In this document: positions 1 to 8,496 of the stretch, in pieces
How the letters are laid out: every line of letters begins with the position of its first letter
How positions within the stretch are numbered: position 1 is the stretch's first letter
Assembly: GCF_001417775.1 (NCBI RefSeq)
Contig: NZ_BBZJ01000014.1
Location: 248,001 to 312,000 of the forward strand
Source: Streptomyces sp. TP-A0356
GTDB lineage: Bacteria; Actinomycetota; Actinomycetes; Streptomycetales; Streptomycetaceae
Reading direction: 5' to 3'
Length of the DNA: 64,000 bases
Program-made: the position numbers and the translations under genes
The notes under the pieces: generated by a model
What the model was told of the DNA's origin: nothing
What the model saw: the letters and a program-made list of their open reading frames with translations, nothing else
The model's database searches: none

Positions 1-1
1 G

Positions 2-130
2 CCGGTGCTGCATGCCGCTCGTCCGGCGCTGCCGTACGCGCTGGAGACTCATGTGCGCGACACCCCCGCCGACGCGCTCACCGCCGGGGCGGCATTTCTG
101 CGCTCGGCCGTCCCGGGCGGCGTCGCATGA
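2..130 (+). CDS. C-terminal fragment of an unrecognised protein
   Basis: The window opens inside a reading frame whose last 42 codons are visible and end at TGA 128-130. The tail ends LRSAVPGGVA and has codon use typical of a coding sequence. No family can be assigned from this fragment. Its stop overlaps an ATG at 127-129 in the ATGA arrangement typical of translationally coupled genes, so it was probably followed by a partner gene that is now broken. Confidence 0.5.
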   Translation, partial: PVLHAARPALPYALETHVRDTPADALTAGAAFLRSAVPGGVA

Positions 131-159
131 GGCGGGTACTCGTGATCGGGGGCCGGTGA
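127..159 (+). pseudogene. Truncated start of a nucleotide-binding protein gene
   Basis: ATG 127 overlaps the upstream stop (ATGA) and opens MRRVLVIGGR, then hits TGA at 157-159. A basic residue, a hydrophobic strand and GG is the classic beginning of a Rossmann-fold or NAD-epimerase protein. I infer that the 5' end of such a gene survived while the rest was removed, so a deletion or insertion junction probably lies near 155. With only ten codons the family is a guess. Confidence 0.35.
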
Positions 160-232
160 GGTTGGCGCCAAGCTCCTTCGGAATCCGATGGCGCGATGCA
201 GCTCGTGCGTCAAGAACTACCGGGTGCATGAA

Positions 233-875
233 GTGACGCTGTCCGACCGGATCATCGCTCTGTCCCCGCTGCGCTTGGACGATGCGGAGGCGCACCTTGC
301 GGGGGGGGATGAGCCGCTGGTTCGCTGGCTCAGCGGCGGTCCCGGCACACGCGAGGGCGTCGAAGCGTACATCTGGCACTGCCGGGAACAGTGGGAGACC
401 GTTGGGCCACTCCGCGCTTTCGGCATCCGCATAGGCGCCGACGAGGCGCTCGCGCGGACGATCGACCTGCGGTTCGCAGCAGAAGGCTTGGCTCCCGGCC
501 AGGTGAATGTCGCCGACGGGCTCTACAGGTCCTGGAGGGGGGCGCGGCCTGGCCACCCGCGCGGTCCTCGTGGTATCCCGGTACGCGGCAAGTGAGGGCG
601 GGAAGGATGCGGTGATCCGGGTAGAGCCGGATAACGCCGCATCTGCCGCAGTAGCCCAGCGGGCGGGGTTCACCCCCGGCAAGCGCACGCACGGCGAGGA
701 CGGGACACGTCTCGACTGGTACATCCGGGACCTGTGCAACGAGACCAGTGACGACCCCGCTGCCCCAAGCCGGCATGAGGGCGTTTGGCAACGCGTGACC
801 CGCGATTACGGGACAACCCTTTGCCGAACCCTTAGCCGTTCTCAGAACATCCCTTCGTTTGCGGCTCGGCCGTGA
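233..875 (+). pseudogene. GNAT-family N-acetyltransferase, frameshifted
   Basis: Two overlapping frames together give one GNAT acetyltransferase (acetyl-CoA-dependent transfer to an amine). The first frame, from GTG 233 or ATG 188, runs through the N-terminal strands to LYRSWRG. The second continues with GRGLATRAVLVVSRYA, the acetyl-CoA-binding Q/RxxGxG/A-type loop and helix, then EPDNAASAAVAQRAGF, the typical GNAT C-terminal signature. The switch falls at a run of six G (537-542). Five G would restore one frame, so this is either a recent one-base insertion or a sequencing error. The substrate cannot be told. The second frame continues about 45 residues past the domain, which is longer than usual. 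Confidence 0.7.
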
Positions 876-924
876 CAGCATGATCGGGCACTGACTCCAT
901 TCGGACGCTCCGGGAGGTTCGCAC

Positions 925-1722
925 GTGCCTATATGGCGCAGTCACGGTTCCAGTCACCAATTGCGACGGCCTGCCCTCACGGACGAACAGCTTCTGGCCC
1001 TGAAAGTCCGCGAGCGGATGAGCCCGGCCCGCGGCGATAAGGCCTATGCGCTCCTCGCGGACCTCCGGGACGCCCTTGAGGATGCGCTCGACGGTGCGGT
1101 GGGTGAGTGGCTCGACTACGGTGCTGGTACTGCGCCTTACCGCAGCCTGCTCGGAGGGGCAAAGCTACGGACAGCAGATCTGGAGGAGGCTCGCGGCCGT
1201 CCGGTCGACTATGTGGTGAGTCCCGATGGACACCTTCCGCTTCCTGACAGTTCCTTCGATGGAGTTCTTTCCACTCAAGTCCTGGAGCATGTTCAGGACC
1301 CTGCTGTCTACCTCAGCGAATGCCGGCGCGTTCTCAAAGACAGTGGCACCCTCGTTCTCAGCACACATGGAACATGGGGCGATCACGGGCAGGTAGATCT
1401 GTGGCGCTGGACGGCAGCAGGGCTTACCGCCGAGGTCGAACGTGCAGGTTTTCACGTTGACCGTTGCCTGAAGCTCACTGGCGATGCCCGGGCAATGTTG
1501 ACGCTACTTCGACGGCAGATGAGATTTACAGAGTGGCCAGTGTTTCACCCCGTCGGCCTGCTGCTGAAGGCTCTGAAGCTCCTCGATGCTGCCCGACCCT
1601 CACTCTTCGATGACTATTCAGATCGTTACTTCCCTCAATCGGAGCAGGGCTCCACCGATCACCGCTTGTACCTTGTGGTGTTGATCGTTGCAAGACCGGC
1701 GAGGGCCACAGGGGCGCTGTGA
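925..1722 (+). CDS. Class I SAM-dependent methyltransferase
   Basis: This 265-residue protein has the Methyltransf_11-type SAM fold. LDYGAGTAPY is motif I (the SAM glycine loop). LPLPDSSFDGVLSTQVLEHV is the motif II/III block, and VLKDSGTLVLSTHG is the post-motif strand. The first 50 residues are a helical cap. The acceptor is not evident. The gene is followed closely by a glycosyltransferase on the same strand, so it probably modifies a glycosylated small molecule made by the facing minus-strand operon; that link is inferred from position only. Codon use is less GC-biased than in the right half of the window, which suggests transfer. Confidence 0.82.
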   Translation: MPIWRSHGSSHQLRRPALTDEQLLALKVRERMSPARGDKAYALLADLRDALEDALDGAVGEWLDYGAGTAPYRSLLGGAKLRTADLEEARGRPVDYVVSPDGHLPLPDSSFDGVLSTQVLEHVQDPAVYLSECRRVLKDSGTLVLSTHGTWGDHGQVDLWRWTAAGLTAEVERAGFHVDRCLKLTGDARAMLTLLRRQMRFTEWPVFHPVGLLLKALKLLDAARPSLFDDYSDRYFPQSEQGSTDHRLYLVVLIVARPARATGAL

Positions 1723-1753
1723 TATCGCTCGTACTGGGAGTCAGGGGACGCGG

Positions 1754-2803
1754 TTGAAAATTGCTGTCATCGCTCCACCATGGTTCACGATCCCGCCTGT
1801 TGGGCAGGGAGGCGTCCAATCCATCGTTGACGTACTGGTGGAAGAGCTTGTTCGGCAAGGGGAGCGTGTCCTGCTCTACTCGGTGGGAGGTACCCGTACC
1901 AGTGCCGAGTTGCGATACCTCTTCGACCGGGAACAGAAAGACGTCCTGGCCACGAAACCTCAGTCAGCTGTAGATAGCGCCCATGTGGCATTCGCCTTGA
2001 GTGACGCCCGTGCCTCAGGGGTTGACGTCATCCACGACCACTCAGGACGCATCGGCCCGACGGTAGGCGCATTCGCCTCGGGGCTACCGATGCTGCACAC
2101 GGTGCACACTTCGCTCCACGGGGCGGCAAAGCTGCTCTACGGCTCGCTGCCTCAGCGACCCGGCTTCGGGCTGAGCGCAATCAGCGAACGCCAGCGCGCT
2201 CAGGCACCGGAGGTGCCCTTCCTCGGTACCGTGCACAACGGCATCGAGGCTCACGCGTTCCCCTTCCACCGAGCAAAAGGGGACTACTTGGTGATGCTCA
2301 GCCGGATTACCCCGGACAAGGGGTGCCACATCGCCATGGACGTCGCCCGAAGGGCTGGCATCCCGTTCAAGCTCGCCGGGCGTCCTGAGCCAACCGCCCT
2401 AGGCCGGGCCTACTTTGAGAACGAGATCACGCCGCGGCTCGGTGAAGGTCTCGAGTATCTGGGGCCGCTGGGGCCGGAGGAAAAGGTCCCATTGCTGGCG
2501 CACGCCCGTGCGTTGCTGCTGCCCGCCCAGTGGGAGGAACCATTCTCTATGGTTGTCCTGGAAGCATGGGCGTGCGGCACGCCGGTGATCGTGAGCTCAC
2601 GGGGCGCATTGCCCGAACTGGTCAGAGACGGTGTGGACGGCTTCGTCCGCGATGATCCAACTGGGATGCTGGATGCCATCGACCATCTGTCTGAACTGGA
2701 CCCGGCACACTGTCGGGAGCGGGCCGAACGCGACTTCAGCCCGAGCAGGCTCGTCGCTGGGTATCGCAAGCTCTATGGCCAGCTACTCAGCGATGGACCA
2801 TGA
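1754..2803 (+). CDS. Family 4 glycosyltransferase (GT-B)
   Basis: GT-B glycosyltransferase of the GT4/Glycos_transf_1 type, about 349 residues. The N-terminal domain begins KIAVIAPPWF and has the glycine-rich GQGGVQ loop. The C-terminal domain carries the nucleotide-sugar site, including LSRITPDKG and EEPFSMVVLEAWACGTPVIV with the EX7E arrangement. I chose TTG 1754 because AGGGGA lies five bases upstream and the protein then starts at the first beta strand; ATG 1688 would overlap the methyltransferase and add 22 unlikely residues. The sugar donor and acceptor are unknown. It probably acts with the upstream methyltransferase on the product of the convergent operon. Confidence 0.83.
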   Translation: MKIAVIAPPWFTIPPVGQGGVQSIVDVLVEELVRQGERVLLYSVGGTRTSAELRYLFDREQKDVLATKPQSAVDSAHVAFALSDARASGVDVIHDHSGRIGPTVGAFASGLPMLHTVHTSLHGAAKLLYGSLPQRPGFGLSAISERQRAQAPEVPFLGTVHNGIEAHAFPFHRAKGDYLVMLSRITPDKGCHIAMDVARRAGIPFKLAGRPEPTALGRAYFENEITPRLGEGLEYLGPLGPEEKVPLLAHARALLLPAQWEEPFSMVVLEAWACGTPVIVSSRGALPELVRDGVDGFVRDDPTGMLDAIDHLSELDPAHCRERAERDFSPSRLVAGYRKLYGQLLSDGP

Positions 2804-2819
2804 TATTGCGGCCTTGAAT

Positions 2820-2859
2820 GCGTTGTGAGTGCGAGCCGCGTGGCCCGCACCCACAACGC
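2820..2859. terminator. Bidirectional hairpin terminator
   Basis: An 18-bp stem with two G-T type mismatches (left arm 2820-2837, right arm 2842-2859) closes a 4-base loop. It lies between the stop of the glycosyltransferase and the stop of the convergent seryl-tRNA synthetase, so it can terminate both units. There is no T-tract, as is common in Streptomyces. Confidence 0.75.
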
Positions 2860-2876
2860 GATGACAGTTAGGTCCT

Positions 2877-4115
2877 TCAGTCCTGGCGACCGATGTACTC
2901 AGGTGCCCCATACGCGTGCAGAACTTCAGGGACGGTGACCGCTCCGTCTGCGTCCTGGAAGTTTTCCAGGATAGCTAGCAGGGCACGAGCGGTGGCTCCT
3001 GTCCCGTTGACGGTGTGAACGAAATCGCGCTCGTCACCGCGCTGATAGCGGATGTTCAGCCGACGCGCCTGGTAGTCCGTCGTGTTCGAGCAGGAGGTGA
3101 TTTCGCGGTACTTACCCTGAGTGGGGAACCATGCTTCAATGTCGTACTTCTTGGCGGCTGGATTGCCCAGGTCACCAATTGCGATATTCAGCACGCGGTA
3201 GGGAAGGCCCAGTGCCTGCACAAATTCCTCTTCGTAGGAGAGGAGGCGCTCATGAATTTCTTCGGACTGCTCTGGCAAGCAGAACGCAAACATTTCGACC
3301 TTGTCGAACTGATGCTGGCGCAGCATGCCCCTGGTGTCGCGGCCTGCCGCACCAGCTTCGCGCCGGAAGTTCGTGGAGAACGCCGTGTAGAAGGCCGGAA
3401 GCTCCGCCTCGTCCAGACGTTCATCAGCGTGAATGCCCGCGAGAGTTACCTCGGATGTACCGGAGAGGTACAGGTTGTCCCGCTCCAGCTTGTAGAGGTT
3501 GCTCTCCTCAGTGGGCAGATATCCCGTCCCGAACAGTGCGTTCTCATTGACGAGCACCGGCGGCAGTACCGGCATGAACCCACGCCGGACAACCTGGTCC
3601 ATGACGTAGCGGTACAGCGCCATCTCGGTCAGTGCGATATCGCCGAACCGGTAGGCGAAGCGAGAGCCAGCAACGCGCGCACCTCGGCGGGTGTCGATCC
3701 ACCCGCGAGGCGAGCGGATCTCCATGTGATCACGCGGAGTGAAGTCAAACTCCGGGATTGTCCCCCACTCGCGGAGGACGACTGAGTCTTCTTCGCCACC
3801 GTCTGGCGCCGACGCAGCGGGAAGGTTGGGCAGACTGATCAGTAGCCTGTCGCGCTCCTGCTCGGCCTGGCCGAGGGACGTCTCCGCGCTCTGCAGCTCG
3901 GCCTTGATCCGCTGCAGTTCAGCGACGTCCTCGGGTGACGGGCGCCCCTTGGACCGCTTCTTCTGCTCCGCGCGCAGCTGCTGCACGACCTCGGTGAGCT
4001 TCCGCCACTGGACGTCGGCTTCGAGGAGTGCATCGAAATCTTGCGCGGCCCCCCGGCGGTCGAGGGCGGCCCGGAAAAGCTCTGGCTCGGCACGAGCTGC
4101 CTTGATATTGATCAC
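2877..4115 (-). CDS. serS: Seryl-tRNA synthetase, cluster-associated copy
   Basis: This 412-residue class II synthetase charges tRNA-Ser with serine. An N-terminal antiparallel coiled coil (about residues 30-100) is followed by the catalytic domain. Motif 2 is visible as TNFRREAGAAGRDTRGM, the serine-pocket region as EITSCSNTTDYQARR, and motif 3 as NGTGATARALLAILENFQ. The start is GTG 4115, ten bases after the preceding gene's stop, so it is the last gene of the operon. It sits among natural-product enzymes rather than housekeeping genes and is therefore probably a second copy. Known precedents are a supply of seryl-tRNA for tRNA-dependent biosynthesis (VlmL in valanimycin) or self-resistance to a seryl-adenylate mimic (albomycin). 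Which applies here is not visible. Confidence 0.9.
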   Translation of the reverse strand: MINIKAARAEPELFRAALDRRGAAQDFDALLEADVQWRKLTEVVQQLRAEQKKRSKGRPSPEDVAELQRIKAELQSAETSLGQAEQERDRLLISLPNLPAASAPDGGEEDSVVLREWGTIPEFDFTPRDHMEIRSPRGWIDTRRGARVAGSRFAYRFGDIALTEMALYRYVMDQVVRRGFMPVLPPVLVNENALFGTGYLPTEESNLYKLERDNLYLSGTSEVTLAGIHADERLDEAELPAFYTAFSTNFRREAGAAGRDTRGMLRQHQFDKVEMFAFCLPEQSEEIHERLLSYEEEFVQALGLPYRVLNIAIGDLGNPAAKKYDIEAWFPTQGKYREITSCSNTTDYQARRLNIRYQRGDERDFVHTVNGTGATARALLAILENFQDADGAVTVPEVLHAYGAPEYIGRQD

Positions 4116-4125
4116 TCTCGGGATT

Positions 4126-5157
4126 CTACCCTTCCCTCACACCGCTTCTTCTGGCGGAGGGCACTCGGTCAACTCTGGCCGAGGCCCGCCAATGATCAAG
4201 TACGCGGGCATTGCCCACGCAATCGTCGCCCCGCATGCCGAGAGCTCCGGGTTTCCTTCCTCTCACTGCGGCCGTGAACTCGTGGATCTCGTGCTCCCGA
4301 GCTGTGGCCGTGCCGGCGACCGGTACTCGTTCAGTCGTTCCTTCCCGGTGGCGGGTGACGATCAGCGTGTTCGTGCCTTCCGGCCGCCAGGGGTCTGGCA
4401 CTGTTATGGATCCCTCGCTCCCGTAGAGGCGCAGGCGGCCCGGCTGTCGCATGCTGATGCTGACGGAAGCTGTCGCTAGGAGGCCTCCCGGGAACCTGAA
4501 GGTGCCTACTGCCGACTCGTCCACACCTGTGCGGCCGATCCGTGCAGCCCCTGCGACCGTGTCGGGTTCGATCACCCCGACTCCCTGTGCCGCCCCTGCC
4601 AGCATCCTGATCATGGAGGTGGCATAGCAGCCGATGTCGAGGATTGCGCCCCCACCCAGCGACGGGGAGAAGTGTCGGCCATGCGGTTCACCGGAGGCTT
4701 CGTAGCCCAGCGTCGCTTCGATCTGGAGTAGCGTGCCGATGCGTCTCTCCTGGACCATTGCGGCAAGCTGGCGGGTCTGAGGATGGCTGCGATATGTCAT
4801 TGCTTCCATGAGGATCACGCCTGCCGCCTCGGCAGCATCTACCATCCGTCGAGCCTGGGCTGCGTCGACCCCCAAGGGTTTCTCGCACAGGATGTGCTTC
4901 CCCGCCTCAGCGGCCCGCACAACCCAGTCGGCGTGAGCTGTGTTCACCAAGCCGACGTAGATCGCGTTGATGCGACTGTCGACCAGGACGTCGGCCAAAC
5001 CGGACCAATCCACGTGGCGCCCTTGGCTGGCAGCTAATGACTTCGCCGAGGATGGGGTACGGCTGCCTACTGTTCGTAGGGTGCCGGTTTCGGAGCGTGC
5101 GAGCGCGTGAGCGAACGACGATGCCGCTCCGCCGCTGCCCAAGATTCCCCATTCCAT
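4126..5157 (-). CDS. Gfo/Idh/MocA-family NAD(P)-dependent oxidoreductase
   Basis: Sugar or cyclitol dehydrogenase of the Gfo/Idh/MocA family, 343 residues from ATG 5157. The Rossmann loop is WGILGSGGAAS, and the signature ILCEKPLGVD carries the family's catalytic EKP lysine. The C-terminal half has the usual open-faced sheet domain. ATG 5157 has an AGGG site and avoids overlap with the preceding gene; ATG 5211 is an alternative overlapping it by 23 bases. A TTA codon is present at + positions 5035-5037 (codon 41), which in Streptomyces makes translation depend on bldA tRNA-Leu. It is one of two such dehydrogenases in the operon; together with the TIM-barrel protein they suggest oxidation of a sugar or cyclitol. 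Confidence 0.85.
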   Translation of the reverse strand: MEWGILGSGGAASSFAHALARSETGTLRTVGSRTPSSAKSLAASQGRHVDWSGLADVLVDSRINAIYVGLVNTAHADWVVRAAEAGKHILCEKPLGVDAAQARRMVDAAEAAGVILMEAMTYRSHPQTRQLAAMVQERRIGTLLQIEATLGYEASGEPHGRHFSPSLGGGAILDIGCYATSMIRMLAGAAQGVGVIEPDTVAGAARIGRTGVDESAVGTFRFPGGLLATASVSISMRQPGRLRLYGSEGSITVPDPWRPEGTNTLIVTRHREGTTERVPVAGTATAREHEIHEFTAAVRGRKPGALGMRGDDCVGNARVLDHWRASARVDRVPSARRSGVREG

Positions 5158-5188
5158 GATCGGCCCTGTGGCCTGTTCGCCTGTCTCG

Positions 5189-6073
5189 TTAACCGTGGAA
5201 GACACTGCCATCCCCCCCGGTGGTGGCGACGCCGTCCGGGATGTCGATCCATGCCTGTGAGGACCATCCCTGAGTGAGCTCGGCCCAGCCCGGGATGCGG
5301 GCTGACTGGTGCGGCTGGCAGACCCATTGCGGGACGGGAGTGTGCGAGCTCTGCCATCGGAAGTCAGCTGACAGTCGGATCCGGTCACCTGATTGGTTGG
5401 GCTGTCCCGCGTGAACGGTGAGGCAATGGAAGACGATGACATCTCCCACGCGATAATTTGCTGAAACCCAATTTCCATTATTGACGCTCAGCTCGCTCAC
5501 CTGATCTTCTTCAGGAATATCTCGGTGCGAGCCTCGGAGTATCTTGAGGCCTCCCAGGTCCTGCGGGCAGTCGACTAGTGGTAGCCACGCCGTCAGCATT
5601 CCGGGAATTCTGAAGGCCGCGTAATCGCGATGTATGATCTTCTTGAGCTGCGCCGTGTAGGGCCTGACCATGCGCAGCACCTTCAGTGGCAGCGTGAACG
5701 ACTCGGGCCCTAGCACGGCCTCACGCACGGCCGCGAGTTCAGCACTGTGACCGAGGCGGTGAAACTCCTCAAGGCTCTGAACCGCGGCATAGGTCTGCCA
5801 GTAGTCCTCGTCTTCCACATGCCGGTCTGGGGGCGGAGCCGCCCACGCGGTACGAGGTGCCTGACCGACACCTGTCAGCCAGCCCCGCTCACCCAATTCG
5901 GCCAGCACCGAATCTGCTACACCATTCACCTGTGTTTCCGGAAGGAGATCTCGGAAGAATAGATACCCGTCTACCTCGAGCCGGGCTGAGAGACGTTCAG
6001 GATACGCGAGGAGTTCTGAGGAGTCTGTGGCTACGAGCAAGACAGAGAGTCCTTCCACGACCTGCGAGGCCAA
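5189..6073 (-). CDS. Phytanoyl-CoA dioxygenase (PhyH) family oxygenase
   Basis: Fe(II)/2-oxoglutarate-dependent oxygenase, 294 residues from the TTG at 6073. The first metal ligands are in IHRDYAAF (HxD) and the distal histidine is in FHCLTVHAGQPN. IRLSADFRWQ supplies the arginine expected to bind the 2-oxoglutarate carboxylate. The family hydroxylates, desaturates or epimerises small molecules in the cytoplasm; the substrate is unknown. It lies 31 bases before the first dehydrogenase start and 28 bases after the AroE-like gene. The start is uncertain because the TTG has no clear ribosome site; a later GTG or TTG about 5-12 codons downstream is possible. Confidence 0.8.
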   Translation of the reverse strand: MASQVVEGLSVLLVATDSSELLAYPERLSARLEVDGYLFFRDLLPETQVNGVADSVLAELGERGWLTGVGQAPRTAWAAPPPDRHVEDEDYWQTYAAVQSLEEFHRLGHSAELAAVREAVLGPESFTLPLKVLRMVRPYTAQLKKIIHRDYAAFRIPGMLTAWLPLVDCPQDLGGLKILRGSHRDIPEEDQVSELSVNNGNWVSANYRVGDVIVFHCLTVHAGQPNQSGDRIRLSADFRWQSSHTPVPQWVCQPHQSARIPGWAELTQGWSSQAWIDIPDGVATTGGDGSVFHG

Positions 6074-6101
6074 CTGTTCAAGGACCAGTTATGTTCAGTG
6101 G

Positions 6102-6941
6102 TTAGCAAGTGCTCTCGGATCTACGACCCTGAAGGGCGTGGATCGCTGCTTCGAGCATCTGGGCATGTGGCGGTGTCTCGCACCCTGTCTGCAGCTCGAC
6201 CTGGCGTGCAGCCTGGTGTACGAGCATTGGCAACCCTCCGATCACAACCACTCGAGCCCCATGAAGGGCGGAGCCCAGGACGGTCGGCCAGGGCCGGTAG
6301 ACAACGTCCATAAGAGTGCCGCAGCGGCCGCCGGCCGCCGCAGTGACCAGTGTGTCAGCAGCGTACGGCGGCAAGGCCGACACGACGAGCTTCCGTTGAA
6401 AGGCCTCGACAGCCCTGTCCCAGCCGACGACTTGCAGGCCCATCCCCAGACGCTCCGCCGCTGCGCGGAGTTCTCGGATCCTCGAAGGTGCCCGCGCCAC
6501 GACAAGTGCGGACTGGAGGCCAAAGTTGGAGAGGACAGCGAGAGCAGAGGCGGCTGTCGCTCCGGCGCCCAGAACCGCTGCGTCCTCGGGTGCTTCCACG
6601 CCTGCCTCTCGCAGGGCGCGTTCCATGCCGGCGACATCGGTGTTGTCGCCGACTAGACGTCCTTCGCGGACGACAACAGTGTTGGCCGTGCCTGTGACCG
6701 TGACGGTGTGGGATACGTCGTCGAGCAGGGGCACTGCGGCTCGCTTCAGGGGCATCGTCAACGACAGGCCAGCCCACTGGCCGTTGGTCGCGAACTTTGC
6801 GAAATGGGAAGGTAGTTGGTCTGGTGAGCATTCAATCGCTTCGTATCTCCAGTCCAGCCCAAGTGCTGTGTAGGCCGCGCGGTGGAGGACTGGGGAGAGC
6901 GCACCACTGATGGGTGAGCCCAATATGGCGAGTCGCTTCAT
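6102..6941 (-). CDS. aroE: Shikimate dehydrogenase-like protein (AroE family)
   Basis: NADP-dependent dehydrogenase of the AroE/quinate-shikimate family, about 279 residues. The substrate domain has AILGSPISGALSPVLHRAAY (the SxS shikimate site) and LSLTMPLKRAA with the catalytic lysine. GDNTDVAGMERAL supplies the NTD catalytic aspartate, and LGAGATAASA is the NADP loop. GGLPMLVHQA is the conserved C-terminal helix. ATG 6941 is preferred because AAGGA lies upstream; the alternative is ATG 6962. Inside a cluster it may act on shikimate, quinate or an aminoshikimate-like compound rather than serve primary aromatic synthesis. All obvious catalytic residues are present, so I expect it to be active. 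Confidence 0.85.
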   Translation of the reverse strand: MKRLAILGSPISGALSPVLHRAAYTALGLDWRYEAIECSPDQLPSHFAKFATNGQWAGLSLTMPLKRAAVPLLDDVSHTVTVTGTANTVVVREGRLVGDNTDVAGMERALREAGVEAPEDAAVLGAGATAASALAVLSNFGLQSALVVARAPSRIRELRAAAERLGMGLQVVGWDRAVEAFQRKLVVSALPPYAADTLVTAAAGGRCGTLMDVVYRPWPTVLGSALHGARVVVIGGLPMLVHQAARQVELQTGCETPPHAQMLEAAIHALQGRRSESTC

Positions 6942-6968
6942 GGCGCTGTCCTTGTTCCACATCGAATC

Positions 6969-8486
6969 TCAGGCGAAGAGATTCTCGTACTTCCAGTACT
7001 GGATGTCCCACTGCGTGGCGAGCGGATCATCGACAGCGGTATGAGGGACCAGGCCTCGAGTCACGAGCTGCCTTTGAATTCCTGCGAACTCATGCCAAGC
7101 CCAAGTCAGGAATGCTTCCGTATCGCGAAGCGCCCCGGCGGCCTGCGGCGTGGTGAGCATGTCGATCTGCCGCTGTTCCAGGAATGACAAGGTTCTGGCA
7201 TCCCAGTTGCCCACTGGGGGTGAATAGGTTCCATGGAGCCGAGCCCATGCTTCCACCAGATGCTCGACGGCCTGGAGTTGGTACCAGAGGCGGGTGAGTG
7301 GCTGGCCGCGTTTCTGAGCCTTCGGAATGACCCGCAACTTTCGCCAGATGACGAAGTTCAGGTAGAGCCAGCGCCTGCGTTGAATGACACTGTCCTGCCT
7401 GGTCAGGGCCTGGCCGGCGAGCCACCGAAGTCCGTCTGAGACTCGCAGGTTTCTGTCGTAACTGCGTTCACCAGATCGGAGGTGGTCGGCTCCCATCTCC
7501 TCGGCGAGATAGACGTGCGCGCCTTCTCCCGCCGCGGTTCTCGCGGCAGCGTGAAACGCCTGGCTGGGTGCTCGCTCTCGCGCGACCCATACCCGCGTGG
7601 GGCCGTCGGTGAATGCGTCGGCGTGTTGAGCCAAGCATCCATCCCAGTCGATTGCTGGCTCGTGGGGGTTCGGGGCCTGGGTGGCTCTGTGGCCAGCAAG
7701 AGTCTCAGCGAGGGAGGCAGGCTCGTCTTGGGGGCTAGCCAGTGCTGTTGCGAGGTGATCAACAGCTGCCAACGCGGCCTCTGCCGCATGGTGTCCGGTG
7801 AGCAAGCCGGCTGCTTGAGTGTGCCGCCACTTGGGGTGAGGGGCGTACTGGTCCGCAGCCAGGTAGGCGATGTCAAGGCCGGCGGTGGCGGCGTGGCAGG
7901 ATGCCCGGAGGGCTGGGAATGTGACGCCATTCTCGTCGAGTGCGAGGAGAGCACGGCTTGTCCACGTCACCACCCGGGTCTGCGCGGCAAGCTGTCGTTC
8001 TTGGCGTATGGCGGCGGGCCACTGGCCAGCGACCCGGCTGAGCCGTTCGTGAACACCGGCTGGGTCATGGATAGGTACGGAGTCGATGAACCACCGCAGT
8101 AGCCACTCGGTCTGCTGGCGCCACTGCGCAGCCCGCTTGGGATGATGGTAGAGCTGGCTGAGGTCAGAGCGAGGCAGGCTCTCCAACTCGAAGCGCACAC
8201 CCTTGTCGCATACGTTTCCGTAGACGTCGTCGAGGCGCAGTCCGTCGATCAACTTCGCGAGTGCGTCCGCGTATAGGCGGTAGTCCCGTTCGGTTCGAAA
8301 CACGATGAACACGTCGAGGTCCGAGTGGCTGTCTGCCGTCCCGTACGCGACGGAGGAAGTGATGAGGACGGTGATCAGGGTCTCCACCTGGGGAAGTTCG
8401 CTGCGAATCGCGGGCAGCGCGTAGTCGTGGAACGCTGCGGTGGCGATGTCACGCAGTCGTAGCGAGTCTGCCGATGCCGATGTCAC
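6969..8486 (-). CDS. Nucleotidyltransferase-fold protein with large C-terminal region
   Basis: A 505-residue protein starting at GTG 8486. Residues about 40-65 carry SSVAYGTADSHSDLDVFIVF, a DNA-polymerase-beta-type nucleotidyltransferase motif (GS-like turn followed by DxD at 56 and 58). A third acidic position is likely in RFELESL. The remaining 350 residues are mostly helical and not recognised; they contain several Trp/Arg-rich segments. Related enzymes adenylylate antibiotics, proteins or RNA, so transfer of a nucleotide to a cluster metabolite or to a tRNA is conceivable but not shown. It is ten bases from the radical SAM gene and six from the AroE-like gene, clearly in the same transcript. 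Confidence 0.6.
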   Translation of the reverse strand: MTSASADSLRLRDIATAAFHDYALPAIRSELPQVETLITVLITSSVAYGTADSHSDLDVFIVFRTERDYRLYADALAKLIDGLRLDDVYGNVCDKGVRFELESLPRSDLSQLYHHPKRAAQWRQQTEWLLRWFIDSVPIHDPAGVHERLSRVAGQWPAAIRQERQLAAQTRVVTWTSRALLALDENGVTFPALRASCHAATAGLDIAYLAADQYAPHPKWRHTQAAGLLTGHHAAEAALAAVDHLATALASPQDEPASLAETLAGHRATQAPNPHEPAIDWDGCLAQHADAFTDGPTRVWVARERAPSQAFHAAARTAAGEGAHVYLAEEMGADHLRSGERSYDRNLRVSDGLRWLAGQALTRQDSVIQRRRWLYLNFVIWRKLRVIPKAQKRGQPLTRLWYQLQAVEHLVEAWARLHGTYSPPVGNWDARTLSFLEQRQIDMLTTPQAAGALRDTEAFLTWAWHEFAGIQRQLVTRGLVPHTAVDDPLATQWDIQYWKYENLFA

Positions 8487-8496
8487 GGGGCTCCTG

